A stretch of 64,000 nucleotides of DNA from Liquidambar formosana (lineage: Eukaryota > Streptophyta > Magnoliopsida > Saxifragales > Altingiaceae): NCBI GenBank assembly GCA_039720395.1, contig CM077823.1, forward strand, positions 6,500,909-6,564,908, in the 5' to 3' direction. The position numbers were made by a program, and so were the translations under genes. Under the pieces are notes generated by a model. It had not been told where the DNA came from and made no database searches. It was given only the letters and a program-made list of their open reading frames with translations. This document shows, one piece after another, positions 32,911 to 45,600 of the stretch; the first letter of the stretch is position 1; each line of letters begins with the position of its first letter.

Positions 32911-35849
32911 TAATGGAGGTAATGGTTTTATCTTACATTAACTTTGACTATATTAAATGTTCAATAGACTCATTTCATTTTTTGGTTGGTTGATAAGCAA
33001 AAATTATTAAAGGATTTAAGGAGAAAATAATTGGTAAAATTCTTTTTTTGCTATTTCTCTTTGTTCTTTTCATTTAAACAAAGGAGAAAATAATATATTC
33101 GTTAAACCCTAGGTCTCTCAATAAAGAAAAATTCAGCAATTATTTACTTTCTTAATACCTTTTTCTAATTTTTAAGATAACTGAATTCATTATTCAGCAA
33201 TTACTCATTGTTTTCTATTTCTTTTTGGTTGTTCTGGTTTGTCTTTCCTGCCATTACTAAGCATTTGGTTCCCTAGCAAGTCTAGCATGTGATTTCATGT
33301 TTCCCAATTCTTTGTTTTTTTCAATTGATTTTGCTGCAGATTTTTAGGATAACGAAATGATATAATTATTTTAAAAAAATTCAGTTATGTATCTTGCTTA
33401 ATCCATTTGGCATGCATATAAGAGAGTTTAACTGTGTCCACTGCACTACCCTTATCTTAATTATTCAACTTTCTTTCTTACTTGTTAGATTTTTTTAGAA
33501 GGTTAATGCATGTCTAATTTTGGTATGCATCTTTCACTATGTTGTATATAGGATGCAACATTTGAATTTTTTTTTACCTTCACTTACAAATTATATCTAT
33601 CTTTTGCTTAATATCTGAGCTTCTCTTTTTCTTTTTTCTTTTTTTTTTTTTTTGTTTTTTCTAGTCAGTAACATGGTTTGGCATTGGCCAGACATAACCA
33701 TTAGAGAGGCTTCCAATCCATATTATTCTATAGGTTCCAATTCTTCTTTTCTTTTTTGGCAGATAATTCCATGCCTTTAGTTCATTCCTCTCACTAACTT
33801 GTTTACTTTTTTATTGTGCAAGGGTTTCTATCTGCAAGTTCACTAAGAGTAGCCATTTGACAGAAATTATCCCATGATGTGTTGATCTTTTGCTCCATTT
33901 GATGCCCTTCTCCTTAGCCTAGCGTAAGAGTCTTAGCTCCAACTTTGTATTAGTTTTGAAGGAAATATTCTGTTTCGAATCCCTGATGCAAGGTTATACT
34001 GAAACCATATATGAATCTCTTACCAATCCTTAATTTCAGTCCTTAAATATATGTATTATTAAGGAGAATAACACCTTCACAAAATCGCCATTTTTGCAAT
34101 AAAAGTGCAATCTTTTGTCTTCGAGATCATTGTTCAAGCTCTTTAAGTGGTGAGATATCTTACTTATTGAAAACCCCTTCCTTTTGTATGTCATGATTTA
34201 GGTCACATTTCCTCTCTCTAGAGAAAAAGCTTGCAAATTAAGCCTTAAACTGGATGCTTTATGTTGTAGTTTAGCATTTCTATAATAAAAAGCTTCTCCT
34301 TTTTGCATGTCATGCTCTTGCATTTCCTCTTTCCAGAGATAAGTACTTGCAAAGCTTTACAATTGTTGCATTATATTGGACTGTAGTGTTATGAAAGTTG
34401 TTAAACATAGTATATAATCTCAATTTCTTCTTCTTCTCTATAATTTTTTTTTCTTTTCCAAGAAGGTTTATAGATAAACACAAAACATGTCGTGAAAAAC
34501 TTTAAAGGTAATATAGGTCAAATGGCATTTTGGGCTGAATTGAGGTAGTACTTAAAGGAATAAGTAATTGTGCTTTAGTTTCATTCAATTTGGGGTAAAT
34601 CTGAAAATCCAAAAACCTCCAATCTGCCTCCTGGTTGGAGCTTTATTACTCAAAGTAGAGTAATTTTGTGGGAATCGATTAAACTATGTTTAATAAACAG
34701 TATTCTACTTCTTTAGCAGACCAGAGTAGGACTTGCAATCAACGTCTCGAAGGGAAGCCTGTTACTTTTTTTCTCAAACTGTTAATCTTAATTTTTCATG
34801 GAAGTACACATTAGCATATTGTTTCAAGTTGATTAACCAAATAGTTGCCCTCACAAGACTAGATTTGCTTTGATTCGCGTGTTTCATGGAAGTCATGTCC
34901 TTCGTTTAAATGCTACTTTTCAGTTTTCATCTATCCATGACCCATGAAGCTAAAATTTCAATTATGTGTTGAGGATTGTTATATACCCTAATATCTTGTA
35001 TCCATGCCATGGGGAAATGGAGTGGAGAGTGCAACCTTAGATTAATATGGCAAACATGATACCTTTAATGGCAAACATGATACCTTTATACCCTGACATC
35101 CTGCATTCATACTCAAGATGAATGGCTGAAACATTAAAGGTCTTTAATGCTTCCATATTCTCGACAGATAGTAGCAAGCTGATTAAAAAAGGGAGTCTTT
35201 TGGTATAGTTAGTTTAACCAAGATTTACACCCGCCCCTTTTCTCATTTGGCAATTGGATTCTAGTGATTTGGTTGCTTCTTTACTATAGACTTGCTTAAT
35301 TTCTAACTATACCTTTATATTTTGCAGGTTGATCATTAGTGACAACTATTTTGGATGCCCTCTTTAAAAGTTTTGTTTCTATTTCATCGTGGTGAACTGG
35401 TGATCATCGAGTTATTAATGCTTAGTTTGGAGGATGTGTCTGTAAAGCTGGTGTTTTGTTATTTTACTAGCTAGTACTATTAGTATGGCATGGATGCAAT
35501 AGTATTATGTAAATGGGTTGTATTTTGAAAAACACAATTACCAAGTATGTGATGGAAGACTGATTAAAGTTCTATTTTTGTGGATTTGATCAAGTATTGA
35601 TGTTTTCTCTTTTTTTGAACAATTTCTCATTTCAAGTGGGAAGCAAAGAACAGTTATGACTTTATGTGTTGGATTCCATGAGCTTGAGTTTTACTTTGTT
35701 GCATTTTATGCTTTGGTGTCATCAAAGACTATTTATTAGGAAATAATAATAGATTTAGTGACGTGCACAGGTTGCCATAACAAGTGAATTACAGCATGCA
35801 ATAAATGTCACCAATATATCACTAGTACCTATTTCAGGGCATGTCATAT
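32911..35849 (+). other. CACTA 3' non-coding region, unexplained
   Basis: Nearly 3 kb of T-rich sequence separates the second gene from the 3' subterminal repeats. A T-run lies at 33635-33655. AG-bordered acceptor-like sites occur, for example TTTTGCAG before 35329. No domain is recognised in any frame. It may be a long 3' intron plus the last exon of the second gene, or captured sequence. Confidence 0.45.
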
Positions 35850-36174
35850 CATTTACAGCGTTTATTGCCAAGCCGTAACTAATATATTGATGGCATACAT
35901 GTAAATGCCGTATTTGAGTTATTTACGGCGTATATGGAAATGTCGTATTTTAGTTATTTACGGCGTACATGTAAATGCCGTATTTTAGTTATTTACGGTG
36001 TGCACATGAACACCGTAAATGGTATAGTCACGACTTTCAGATGCACGTCGTAAATAATTATTAACGACACACAATAAACGCCGTAAATAACTCTACTACG
36101 GCGTTTATTGCACGCCGTAAAAGGTTTTTTATGACGTTTTTTGCACGCCGTGGATGACCTATTCTGTTGTAGTG
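35850..36174 (+). repeat. CACTA 3' subterminal repeats and terminal inverted repeat
   Basis: TTTACGGCGT or its complement ACGCCGTAAA occurs about every 30-45 bp in both orientations (examples at 35923, 35958, 36045-36075 and 36100-36120). The element ends TTCTGTTGTAGTG at 36174. Confidence 0.9.
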
Positions 36175-38719
36175 TGAGCACCTACGTACCATGCATAGAA
36201 ACACATGGATCAAAGTCCACATAGTTCGAAAAGAATAGGATTATAACCTAATAGAGACTTATGGTAAACCTTAGGTTTCCTTCCATAAAGGTTTCCAAAG
36301 ACAAAAGATTCTCAATAAGATATTTTAATAAAGATAAAAGCTTTTTTGAAAAATGGTGGAAGGAAACCCTAAAATTCATCATATCCTCTATTAGGATATA
36401 CCCTTAAGAGGAATAAGAGAAAAGAAAAGAGAGAAAGAAGGTATTTTCTACACGCAACATGTTTACCAATAAACAACTTGTTAAATAAGCGCCCTATTTC
36501 ATAAGGCAATCACCATGTTTGCAAATTTTCTATTTACAATAGCCAACAATAATCACCCCACTTTCTATAGGATAATTACACCTGCTCAACTCACAATATG
36601 CCATTTGTATGCTCAAGGCATCATCACAAAGATAATTATTAAATCTAGACAGAATATATCAAGACCTAGAATTACCCCAATAATAATGCAAAAGAAAAAA
36701 AATCAAAGAATAACAAAGCCCTAATACGCTCCTACATGCAATGACCTAGTCTACATGCATGAAAACTAAGAAAAATATGCAAAAGACTCTATAATAATCA
36801 TGAAAATATCAAATAATATCATTAAGCATGTAAACAAAGCTAACTCAAGTCAAAAGTAAGATATTTTATGTAAAACATGAAAATAGGCCTCTTTACTACG
36901 AGCTTTTTTAAGCAAAATTATCTTAAGATAATTTTACGTGGAAAGCACCTTGTATGAAGAATCTATCAACATATTCTATGTAAAATATATACTTAAGAAC
37001 ATAGTAGAAGAGATTTCATACTTAAACATATTCTCAGATACCTTTATGCAAAACCCTACACTCTAAAAAGGATAATTATCCTTAGAAAATGATAATGTCT
37101 CCAAAAACCCTAGAAAATCTACTACATGAATGTAAACTTAGCATGATTCAACTATATGTAGCATATATAAAACAACTATGATGAGTAACAACTCAAAAAG
37201 TTAGGCTAAATATGCTATATGAAACTTACATAAAATAAGGATAATAGAAACCCTAATTTCACAACTATACATAACAACACATGAACCAACCCTAAAACAT
37301 GCTCAAACTATCATGAATATCATGAATATCATATATATTAACTAATAGAAGCATTAACTCATGACAATTATCACTGCAAATAAACCATATGAAACATGCA
37401 TAATTTGAAATGATAAAACGGATAATGCTTTCAAAACCTTAGTAAACTAAGGATTATCAAGCATATTAAACCATGAACCATCCTAAAATCATTCATATAA
37501 CATCACAAAAGCACTAGATTTACTTAATATGCAGAGCTACTACATGTATTAGAACTATTATAGAAAAAGAGGGAGAAGAAGAATAATAAACCCTAATGTC
37601 AGCAATTGAAAGGATGATTTACCTCTTGTAGAACTTCTCTTGCCATTGAAATACTTCTTCTCTTGCTTGCTTAGGGTTATAGAACCTTTCTTTGATGTCC
37701 TTTAACTCTCAATCTCGTAGCTCCCCCTCTCTCTAAGTATAAAGTGCACTTGTGGCCTCCCTATGTGTTGAATATTATGTTCTTTATATAAGAGACTGAC
37801 CTAATAAACCAATGGCTAAGATTAATTTATTAAGTAATGATCCTAGGGCTATTAGAGACTCTCTTTGTACTTAAACAATTCAAAGTTGCTCAATTTTAGA
37901 AGGAAACAACTTACAAGGGCTGAAGAATCCATCAAAAGAGGGAAAAGTGACGGTTTCCTAAGCAATGACGGGTTCCCTTGGGTGATCGTCCAGCCTTGGA
38001 TGGTCACCCAAGGGGCTCCCATCAGCTTACCTCTGTTAGACTCCTTCGCTTTCCAGAAGTCTTTTGGTAGTCAAATTAAGTTCGATTTTGATGAAATAAA
38101 AACCAAAATGACCGTGCTTTGAAAATGAACATATTTTTAGACATTTTAGGACTAAAACCCTTAACCATGGGTGTATGGTTAGGTTTTACAAAGGCGGTTA
38201 ACCGTTGTGCACCACCGTCGCAAAGTTAGGGTTTGCATACAGGGTTGAGCTAAATGCTTTCCAAACCAAAATCCAACCTTTTAAAACTTGTTTAGGGATA
38301 AAATCAAGACTAATTAAGGTTTAATGAAGGAAAATTGAGTAGGAATTATGAGCCGACTTGAGCAAACCAAGAGAGGGTCTTTTAGCCAACTTGAACCATT
38401 ATGAGCCGAATTAATTCTAAACCATCAATTCATCAAATTGAACTTAAAAATACCTCATATGTATCAATATGAACTCTAATTGACAACTTAAAGATCATTT
38501 CAAAGTCAAGGGAAAATATATAACTTAAAAGACAATAATGCCTTTAAAGTCACAAAATCTCTAATTGACTATTGAAACCTCCTCTAAATCAAACCAAAAT
38601 TCATATGCATGATCCTTAATGCCTTAAAAACCTAATGCAAATGTGTAGACTCAAAAATAAAATAAAAACCTACATGAAATGATGACCTCTAACTAAGGTG
38701 ACAAAAAAGGGGTGTGACA

Positions 38720-40560
38720 ACATTCTTATGCTAATTACCCTCATCATAGAGCATCTGTTTATTCCATTTATCCACAACCAAAATATTATCCAAGAAATAA
38801 TTAATACATTAGGCTAGGTTATCAAGGGCTGAGGAGGCCTTATTTTAACAATCTAAAAGTTTGGCCAAAAGTGGTTGATCCATAGAAAGATTTTCAAGAT
38901 AACCCTTCTGAAAATTTTCATGGCTTGGAAGACCTATGGAGATAGAACAGGAAGTGTCAAATTACCCATTAATGGGTCCAAGGCCAAAAATGATAATCCC
39001 ACCAAATGTTCTTTCTAACAATTAGCACGTAGGTAGAAATCCAAAGACTAATAAATTGGAATATAAGCCTTTTTTTACTAGAACTCAAAAAAGAAGATTG
39101 CAAAGAAGGTTTGCTGCCACACAAAATGATACTATAAGAATGACAAAGCAGGAAGGCATAATAGTAAAGAAAAGTCCCATAAAATCTAAGCCAAATCCTC
39201 GCTTTGATAGAAAGACCTTAAAACCTGAGGAAGAAGAGCCACCTATGATTGATGACTTCTAGTTGAAATATATCATTGAAGGTTTCAAAGGAAGTATAAA
39301 GATCGATTCAAAAGATCCAGATCAGGAGGAAATTGTTTAGCTTGAACTAGATTTAGAAGAAATGTTAAGGTAGACAGAGTCCGTTCAATTTGGTTTTATG
39401 CTTGTAGAGTTTAATGTGAATATGGATTTTACCCTCCTAGCTGTCTTCGAAGCAAAGCTTGATCAGAATGGTGGGAATGAAGGAGATGTGGAGGTTAATC
39501 AAGGTCTTTATCCTAATTGATCCTGAGATTGGCTGCTCATCAAAAGGTAAGTTTTATAATTTTATAAAACCTACTGCTCAAATAACCCAACATATAAAAC
39601 CATTATATATTAAGGCTTACCTTAATGGAATTCTAATTAATCAAATTCTCATTGATAACGGTGCTACTGTCAATATATTACTAGTTGCAACGTTAAAGAA
39701 GTTAAATAAAGAAAGTGAGGAGTAATTAGTTCCAACAGATGTGATAATTTCTGGTTTCGCTAGAAATAAAAAGAAGGCCAGAGGTATATTGCCTGTAGAA
39801 TTGAATGTTAGGTCCAAGACTTCTATGACAGCATTTTTTGTGGTAGATGGTGTTTTAAATTATAATGTATTGTTAGGAAGAGATTGGATTCATGCTAATC
39901 AATGTATACCTTCTTCCTTCATGCACCAACAACTAATGCTCTTGAATGAAAATGTAGAGTTCGAGGTTATAGAGGTTGATAAGAAGCCATTCAATTTGCT
40001 TCGAATGTAATAAAGGCCAAATTATATGAGACTGATGTTAGCTCCATTGATATTTGAAGAATCCTAGAAGATTTGACAGAAGATGAATGGGATGAATTAA
40101 TCATGCGGTTCGTCAGGCTAGCCAGTAGTAGCCTTGATGTCCAAGACAGTGATGATGCTGATTCTTAGCCTTGAAAAGTTGGGAAAGGAAGCTGTGAAAA
40201 CAACCTTGAAAAAGATGGTCATAATGGCCATCCAAAATTTAAAAAAAAAAAAATCATAAATGAAAAAACAAGAATGGCCGGAGGGAGTGAGTGCATCCTA
40301 GATGAGGAAGCTACCCAGCCAAAAAAAGTGGAAGAAGTCGATGTTATTGAAGTATGAGAATCAAGATGTACGTTTAGAAGTTGATTTAAGTAGTAGTTCT
40401 ACTCCTAAGATAACTTTTATTTGTAATTCATTACACTAAGATTTTAAAAGTAAACCTGTTAGTTTGTTAAAAAGGTATATAGACTGTTTTGCATGGGATT
40501 ACCATGAGATGCTAGGCTTAGATTGTGCATTAGTTTGTTAAACCCAATTCGTCCCTCTCT
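38720..40560 (+). mobile_element. Decayed gypsy gag-protease and start of pol, plus strand
   Basis: 38720-39260 holds gag remnants; an open frame at 39056-39259 is lysine/arginine-rich (FTRTQKRRLQRRFAA). The protease follows at 39459-39725 (ILIDNGATVNILLVATLKKL, with the catalytic aspartate present and the usual second residue changed) and 39741-40008 (MIISGFARNKKKARGILPVE, YNVLLGRDWIHANQCIPSS). About 40470-40520 matches the start of pol (RYIDCFAWDYHEMLGLD). Stops occur throughout. It is truncated at the left by the family-L 5' LTR and fades at about 40560. It is on the opposite strand to the Tat element at the window start. Confidence 0.82.
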
Positions 40561-41514
40561 TGGATTGACTCTTGGGTAACAATTACCAAATAGATAATTG
40601 AAACACGGCATTACATTGAATTGAATGACCCCATTTTGTAAGTTCTATCATAGATGATACGATTTTAGCATAACTATAACGAGAGTTGAGTTGATTAATT
40701 GGCTACTTAAACTGGGCATGGTAAATTGATGAGCTTAAAAATAAGTTTGGTTTCGTTTATCTTAAGAACAAACTCAAGTAGTTTGGTTATTTAAAGCACT
40801 AATAAGTTTAACAAGTTGAGTAGTACTCTATTCAAGCTTAGCTTTAAGAAATTAATGAGCCTTAAAATAAAGTTTGAACTCAGCTTATTTATCTTACGAG
40901 AAAATTTGAACGAATTTTTTATTGAACCAAACGAAAATAACTAAGTTTATCGTATAGCACTACATTTTAGCAATAAAACTCTCTCGTTTGAATGTGCAAA
41001 TCTATGGTAAAGCACAACGAGGCTATAAGTGGAACCAAGCTACTTAAACTTGAATTGAGATAAATGAGTCATGCTCAAACCTATTTTTGAACTCAATACT
41101 TTATTGAGCCAAGTTTGAGTAAAGTATTACTTCATTCAATAAACTTATGGGCGTGGCTATTTACACCACATTTTTTTCTTTACACATACATCATTTAATG
41201 AATTTTTTTTTTTTTTTTTTTTAACTATTCTATCCTTGAGTAAAATGATAGTTAAAGACAAAGTGATTTAAATAAAAACACAAATTTGCTTTACACACCC
41301 ACTACACATAACTATAATTATGAAAACTCCTTCACTCAAAAATATTTACTTCCTCCATTCATATATCTTCACTCTCTCACAAACCCTAACCACTAATCTA
41401 TAATATCTTTTAAACCTTAATTATTGTTTGTCTTTTTTCAATTTTTTGAACAATGGATGAGCAAATGGTCAATTCATATGCTTCTAGTGATGAAAAGAAA
41501 TATGTTTTTTCCCA
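40561..41514. other. AT-rich intergenic sequence
   Basis: No coding or structural signal was recognised apart from a T-run of about 25 at 41199-41223 and loosely repeated AAGTTTGA/AACTTG-like words at 40720-41130. It separates the gypsy debris from the host gene. Confidence 0.5.
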
Positions 41515-42115
41515 TCAAAAGTTGTTGAGTTTTATTTGTAAATCGCATTTTTTTTTTTCAGGCCTAGTATACCAAACAAATTTAAAATATTTATACTATT
41601 TCAACTGAACATTTTAAAATTGTTTGGGACATACCAACTACATTTTTTGTAATTGTTCAATCATAATATACTAAACAAATACAATATATTCAACTCAAAT
41701 GTACTGAACTTTTTTCTCTATTAAAAGAAGTTGAGTTTCGTTTGTGAATCACGGTTGGTTCAAACCTGGTTTACCAAACAAATCTAAAATGTTTAGACTG
41801 TTTATACCGAACATTTTAACGTTGTTCAGGATATACCAACTAAATTTTTTGCAATTGTTTAGTCATAATGTACTAAACAAATACAATATGTTTAGTTGAA
41901 ATGTACCGAATTTTTTGGAATTAAAGTTAAGGTTAATTTAGGTACTATGGAAAATGTGTATAAAATAAAAATTCGATTTTTAAAATTATAAAGTGTGTAC
42001 AAAGTTTGAAGTTTTTGAAGTTAAAGTTCAGGTTAGTTTAGGTACTATGAAAAATGTGTATAAAGTAAAAATTCGATTTTTAAAATTGTAAAGTGTGTAC
42101 AAAGTAAGTGTGTGA
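41515..42115. repeat. Two stacked tandem duplications (about 205-bp and 100-bp units)
   Basis: A ~205-bp unit (TTGAGTTT, later CCAAACAAAT, AACATTTTAA and TACTAAACAAATACAATAT) occurs at 41515-41717 and, diverged, at 41718-41922. It is followed by a 100-bp unit (TTAGGTACTATG, then AAAATTCGATTTTTAAAATT and AAAGTGTGTACAAAGT) at about 41920-42010 and 42020-42115. The second pair is less diverged than the first. Confidence 0.8.
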
Positions 42116-42698
42116 GTAATAAAAAAAAAAAATTAAAAAACAAAAAAACACATGGTTACCACTTTATTACATTCATCCTGCCTTTATGGTAATTATAGCA
42201 AATTAGTGGCAACCATGTTTGAGCATCCACAATGGATGCTTTTAAGGGTCCATTAGGTCAGCGTTTAACAGTTAAAAACAAAAGATTCTTTTTAAGAGCT
42301 CTAATGAAAGTTTTATCTAAGATGTTAAGGCTATCAAATTTTAAGCATCTTCCTACCTATAGGGATGAGTGAGTTTTGAATTTTTTTTCTTTTTGTTTCT
42401 TGTGTTGGACAGCATTTCAAAACCACTTTTTCTCAAAAACTGTTTCTCTTTCACAATCTCCCACAACGTCCAACTGACTCAGTGACCACTGTCCACTGAC
42501 CACTGAGAACTAACCAATAAAGCTGCATATTCCCACTACATCCAACCGCTCAAGAACCAAGTGCCTCGTCATCTCCTCCTTCCATCCAAACCATAACCTC
42601 TCTCTCTCTCATATGGCTTCTTCACCCAAACTCCACAGCTTCCATTTCAGATAATCAAATCCCCCTTCTCTCTATCTACTCTTTCTCTCTCTTGAAGA
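42116..42698 (+). promoter_or_regulatory. Likely promoter and 5' UTR of the POLLUX-like gene
   Basis: 42540-42698 is C/T-rich with CTCTCTCTCT runs (42598-42610 and 42665-42695), typical of a plant 5' UTR just before an ATG. A clear TATA box is not visible. The transcription start cannot be placed from the sequence. Confidence 0.4.
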
Positions 42699-45600
42699 AT
42701 GCCCACCAAGAGCAATGAAGATTCAAATTCTAGCCCTAACAAATCTGACAGGCCAGTGCTCAAGAAATCGCGAACAATCGCCGACGACACTCAGTCGAGG
42801 GCTAGGATAGGTCGCCGATCGAAGAGTTCTTTGATTTTTTATTTGGTAAATTATTTAGATTTGTTTTCTTATCACTCTGTTTGCTAGCTGAGAAACCGGA
42901 AGAAATTTTTTTTATAACAAGAGCAGAAAAGTGAACCTTGTAGCTTTCTCTTTTTCCCCAGTTGTCCTAGAATTTATTTATTTATTTATTTCTTTTGGAA
43001 AATATATTTGTTTCAATTTATCTTGAAAAAAAAAAAATTGTTGAGTATGGGTTTCCGTTCTCTTTTTATCATGTATTGTCAGAATAAATTCAAAGAAAAA
43101 TAAGAATGGTTGCAAAATTGAGGCCACCCCACAAGGTTTCATGGGTCTTGGCCTTACTTGGTTCATATGGGTTGTGGGGTCTTATATGGGTCCCGTTGCC
43201 CAAAGGGTTTCTCGTCATAGAAAAAAAGGATGCACAATTTTGGGAAATTAATTTTATAAGAAGAAATGTTCATTTACACGACAAATAAAGTGTCAACACT
43301 TGCCTTTGAAGTTATATAACACTAATAATGAGGGTCAGATTAGATTTCTTTTCAAAATATGATCTTTCATTGCATTGTATTGATTGTGGTTGAGAATTGT
43401 AGGAAATCCTTTAAGAGAGGGGTTAGTTTTTAAGGTGGATTTTGAAAAGCCTATGATCATGTGGAATGGGGCTTTTTATTGATTTTCTGTTGGATAGGAA
43501 AAGCTTTGGTGTTAAATGGAGAAATTGAATTTCAGGTTGCTTGAGGATCTCTTACTTCGTGATTATGAGTAATGGACTAATGGTGCGCCTAAAGGTAGAT
43601 TTGGTACGGTTAGAGATTTATGAATGGGATCCTATCACCCAGTTGCAGTTTGTCGATGGCACTAACTATCCTTTTTAGCTCAGGGGATGAGTCTTAGGGT
43701 GACTCTCAAACAAGGCTTTATTGCGGCTAAAAACTATGATCGCAATAGATTGAGGGATATTTTAGGATCTTTGGTTATGGTGTTAGTGAGTGGCCTATGA
43801 AATAGTTGGCCTTCCTTTGGGTGACAACTATACCGCTATACAACGACCCAAAAAACCACAACAAAAAAAAGGGGGGGAATTTACAGATAGTGGCTATGAG
43901 CAGCTAATTACAGTTAGTAGTCATTCTTAGTTAAGTTAGTAGTCATTTACTAGGAAGTTAGTAGTAATTTGTATTAAACAGTAATTATTTGCGCGTAGTT
44001 GGACCTATCTGTAATCCTCCCCTAAAAAAACATACCCCCTATACAGCCCAAGCAACCACAACCTCTCCACAAACTGAACCTTGCCACCAAACCAAAGTTA
44101 AGGCAGGTAAAAATGGCTCCACTTACCCCTCCTACTTGAACGATTGGAATAACATCTCTCTTTCCAAGTTCTGATATTAAAAAAAAAAGAGGACCCCTTC
44201 AAATGGCTTGTCAACTGAAGCCCATAAGGAAGCAAAGAAGAAAACCCTATCCTATACTATAACACATGCATCTCCTCATGTTTATCTAGGCCCTTTATAA
44301 ATGACATATGATTTCAAATTCCTTAGTTCTCCATAACCTTTTTTAATTCTACTACTGTAGACTTCAAGACTTTCACTCCTCTGCGATACTCTCATCTATT
44401 GCTGACTGAGGATTCAAATGAAAGGAAAAACCCAATTGACCTAATGAATCTCTTGTCTTACGATAATCTGCTGCTAAGAGAGCTGACGATAAAAACCCAC
44501 CCTTGGGTAGCCCAGTTGGTAAGGGCGAACTTGTGATTGTGTGATTAGGTGCACGGTCACGGGTTTGATTCCCCACTAGGACAACCCAAGATTGAAGTGG
44601 CAGGGGGGGGGGGGAGGGGAGGGCGTCGTGGGGGGTTGTTGCGCTGGTCTCCCCGGGGGTTAGGTTTCATGGGTGGGTCCAAAAGGCCCTACTGGGGGAT
44701 GGCTCCACTGTTATCAAAAAAAGAAGAAGAGAGCTGACGATAAATGCTTACTGATTATGGTTGTTTTAAATATTTTTATTATTTATTTTTTCCTTTTGTA
44801 TTTTTTTTTCTCAGAAAGGGCTTTGTTTAGAAATATTTTTCACTGACACAAATACAGCCTATATTTTCAGCAGTTGTGGTTCCCGGCAAAATGAAAAGAA
44901 AAAGAAGAAGAAAAAATGAGTCAAATCATCCAAGTCTTGTGCAATTTTGGGGTACTGAGGCTTATTTGTGACACAGAGGGTGCAAAATTGTTTATCAAAG
45001 CCTCCTCCAATAGACTTTACCTGTGTGGCTGTGTTAGCTATGATGGGTCTTTTAGAAAGATTATTGGTGGGTTGGGCAGTGTGTCCTGATCACAATTATA
45101 ATTCTTTCTAGCGATAATTTTTCTGGAAGAATTGTCATCTAATCTGATTCCCACCTCACGGTATGTGGAAGCGGAGGCTCCCACTTAGTGTCTTAGTGAA
45201 ATTATTGAAACTGCAGGAGCCTTTGAAATCTATTATAGGGTGGTCTATGGAGAACCTTATCGGGCTTTTGATATCCTTTCAACATCTGATATCCTTTCTA
45301 AATGGTTGATAGTACAACTAATAGAATTTTGTACCCTAAGGATTTTCTGGCCAACCTCTGCCATGTTTTTTAGGGAATTATGTAAGTGTTTATTAGTCAG
45401 CTTATCTTTATTATTATTATTATTTCATTTATTTTGGAAAAGCTGGTGTTTCCAAGATAAAAAAAGGAACTTGGTAGTGGAGTTACAATTTTTGTGCTCT
45501 TGGGAATTAAATAGCAAAAAAATGTAAAGACTTGTTGATTCCCCAACTCACCCCTCCCTCTCCTTTTCTTCTGGTTTCTTAGCAACCAAAGGGATCTTTA

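Larger units (their letters stand above)
19938..36174 (+). mobile_element. Complete CACTA (En/Spm) DNA transposon, 16.2 kb
   Basis: The ends are CACTACAACAAAA at 19938 and TTCTGTTGTAGTG at 36162-36174, an inverted repeat with one or two mismatches. The 3-bp target duplication TGA is at 19935-19937 and 36175-36177. Subterminal repeats built on TTTACGGCGT and its complement crowd both ends (about 19960-20190 and 35850-36165), as expected for transposase binding sites. Inside are a TNP2-type transposase gene (23488-30514), a Ptta/En/Spm-family gene (about 30990-32910) and two solo LTRs inserted later. Both genes are disabled by stops and frameshifts, so the copy is non-autonomous now. Confidence 0.95.
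19379..38719 (-). mobile_element. 5' LTR, gypsy family L, copy 3, split by the CACTA element
   Basis: The outer pieces 19379-19937 and 36175-38719 join to a single LTR of about 3.1 kb. It starts TGTGAACCC and ends GGTGTGACA on the plus strand and is related to copies 1 and 2. The minus-strand TATA box is near 37790-37800. The LTR's own hairpin is at about 37973-38022. It is followed on the left by a primer-site-like leader, so it is a 5' LTR rather than a solo LTR; flanking 5-mers do not match. The inserted CACTA is flanked by TGA on both sides. Confidence 0.85.

Noticed and set aside
19374..38724. Reading LTR copy 3 of family L as a solo LTR
   Set aside because: The flanking 5-mers (CAAAC and ACATT) do not match and the left side is a primer-site-like leader, so it is a 5' LTR.
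44494..44580. Possible tRNA gene (A and B box)
   Set aside because: The boxes are degenerate, no cloverleaf can be closed, and the unit is followed by a tail and flanked by an 18-bp duplication, so it is a SINE.
45240..45527. 95-codon ORF in intron 1
   Set aside because: No similarity to a known family and no splice signals that would join it to POLLUX exons.
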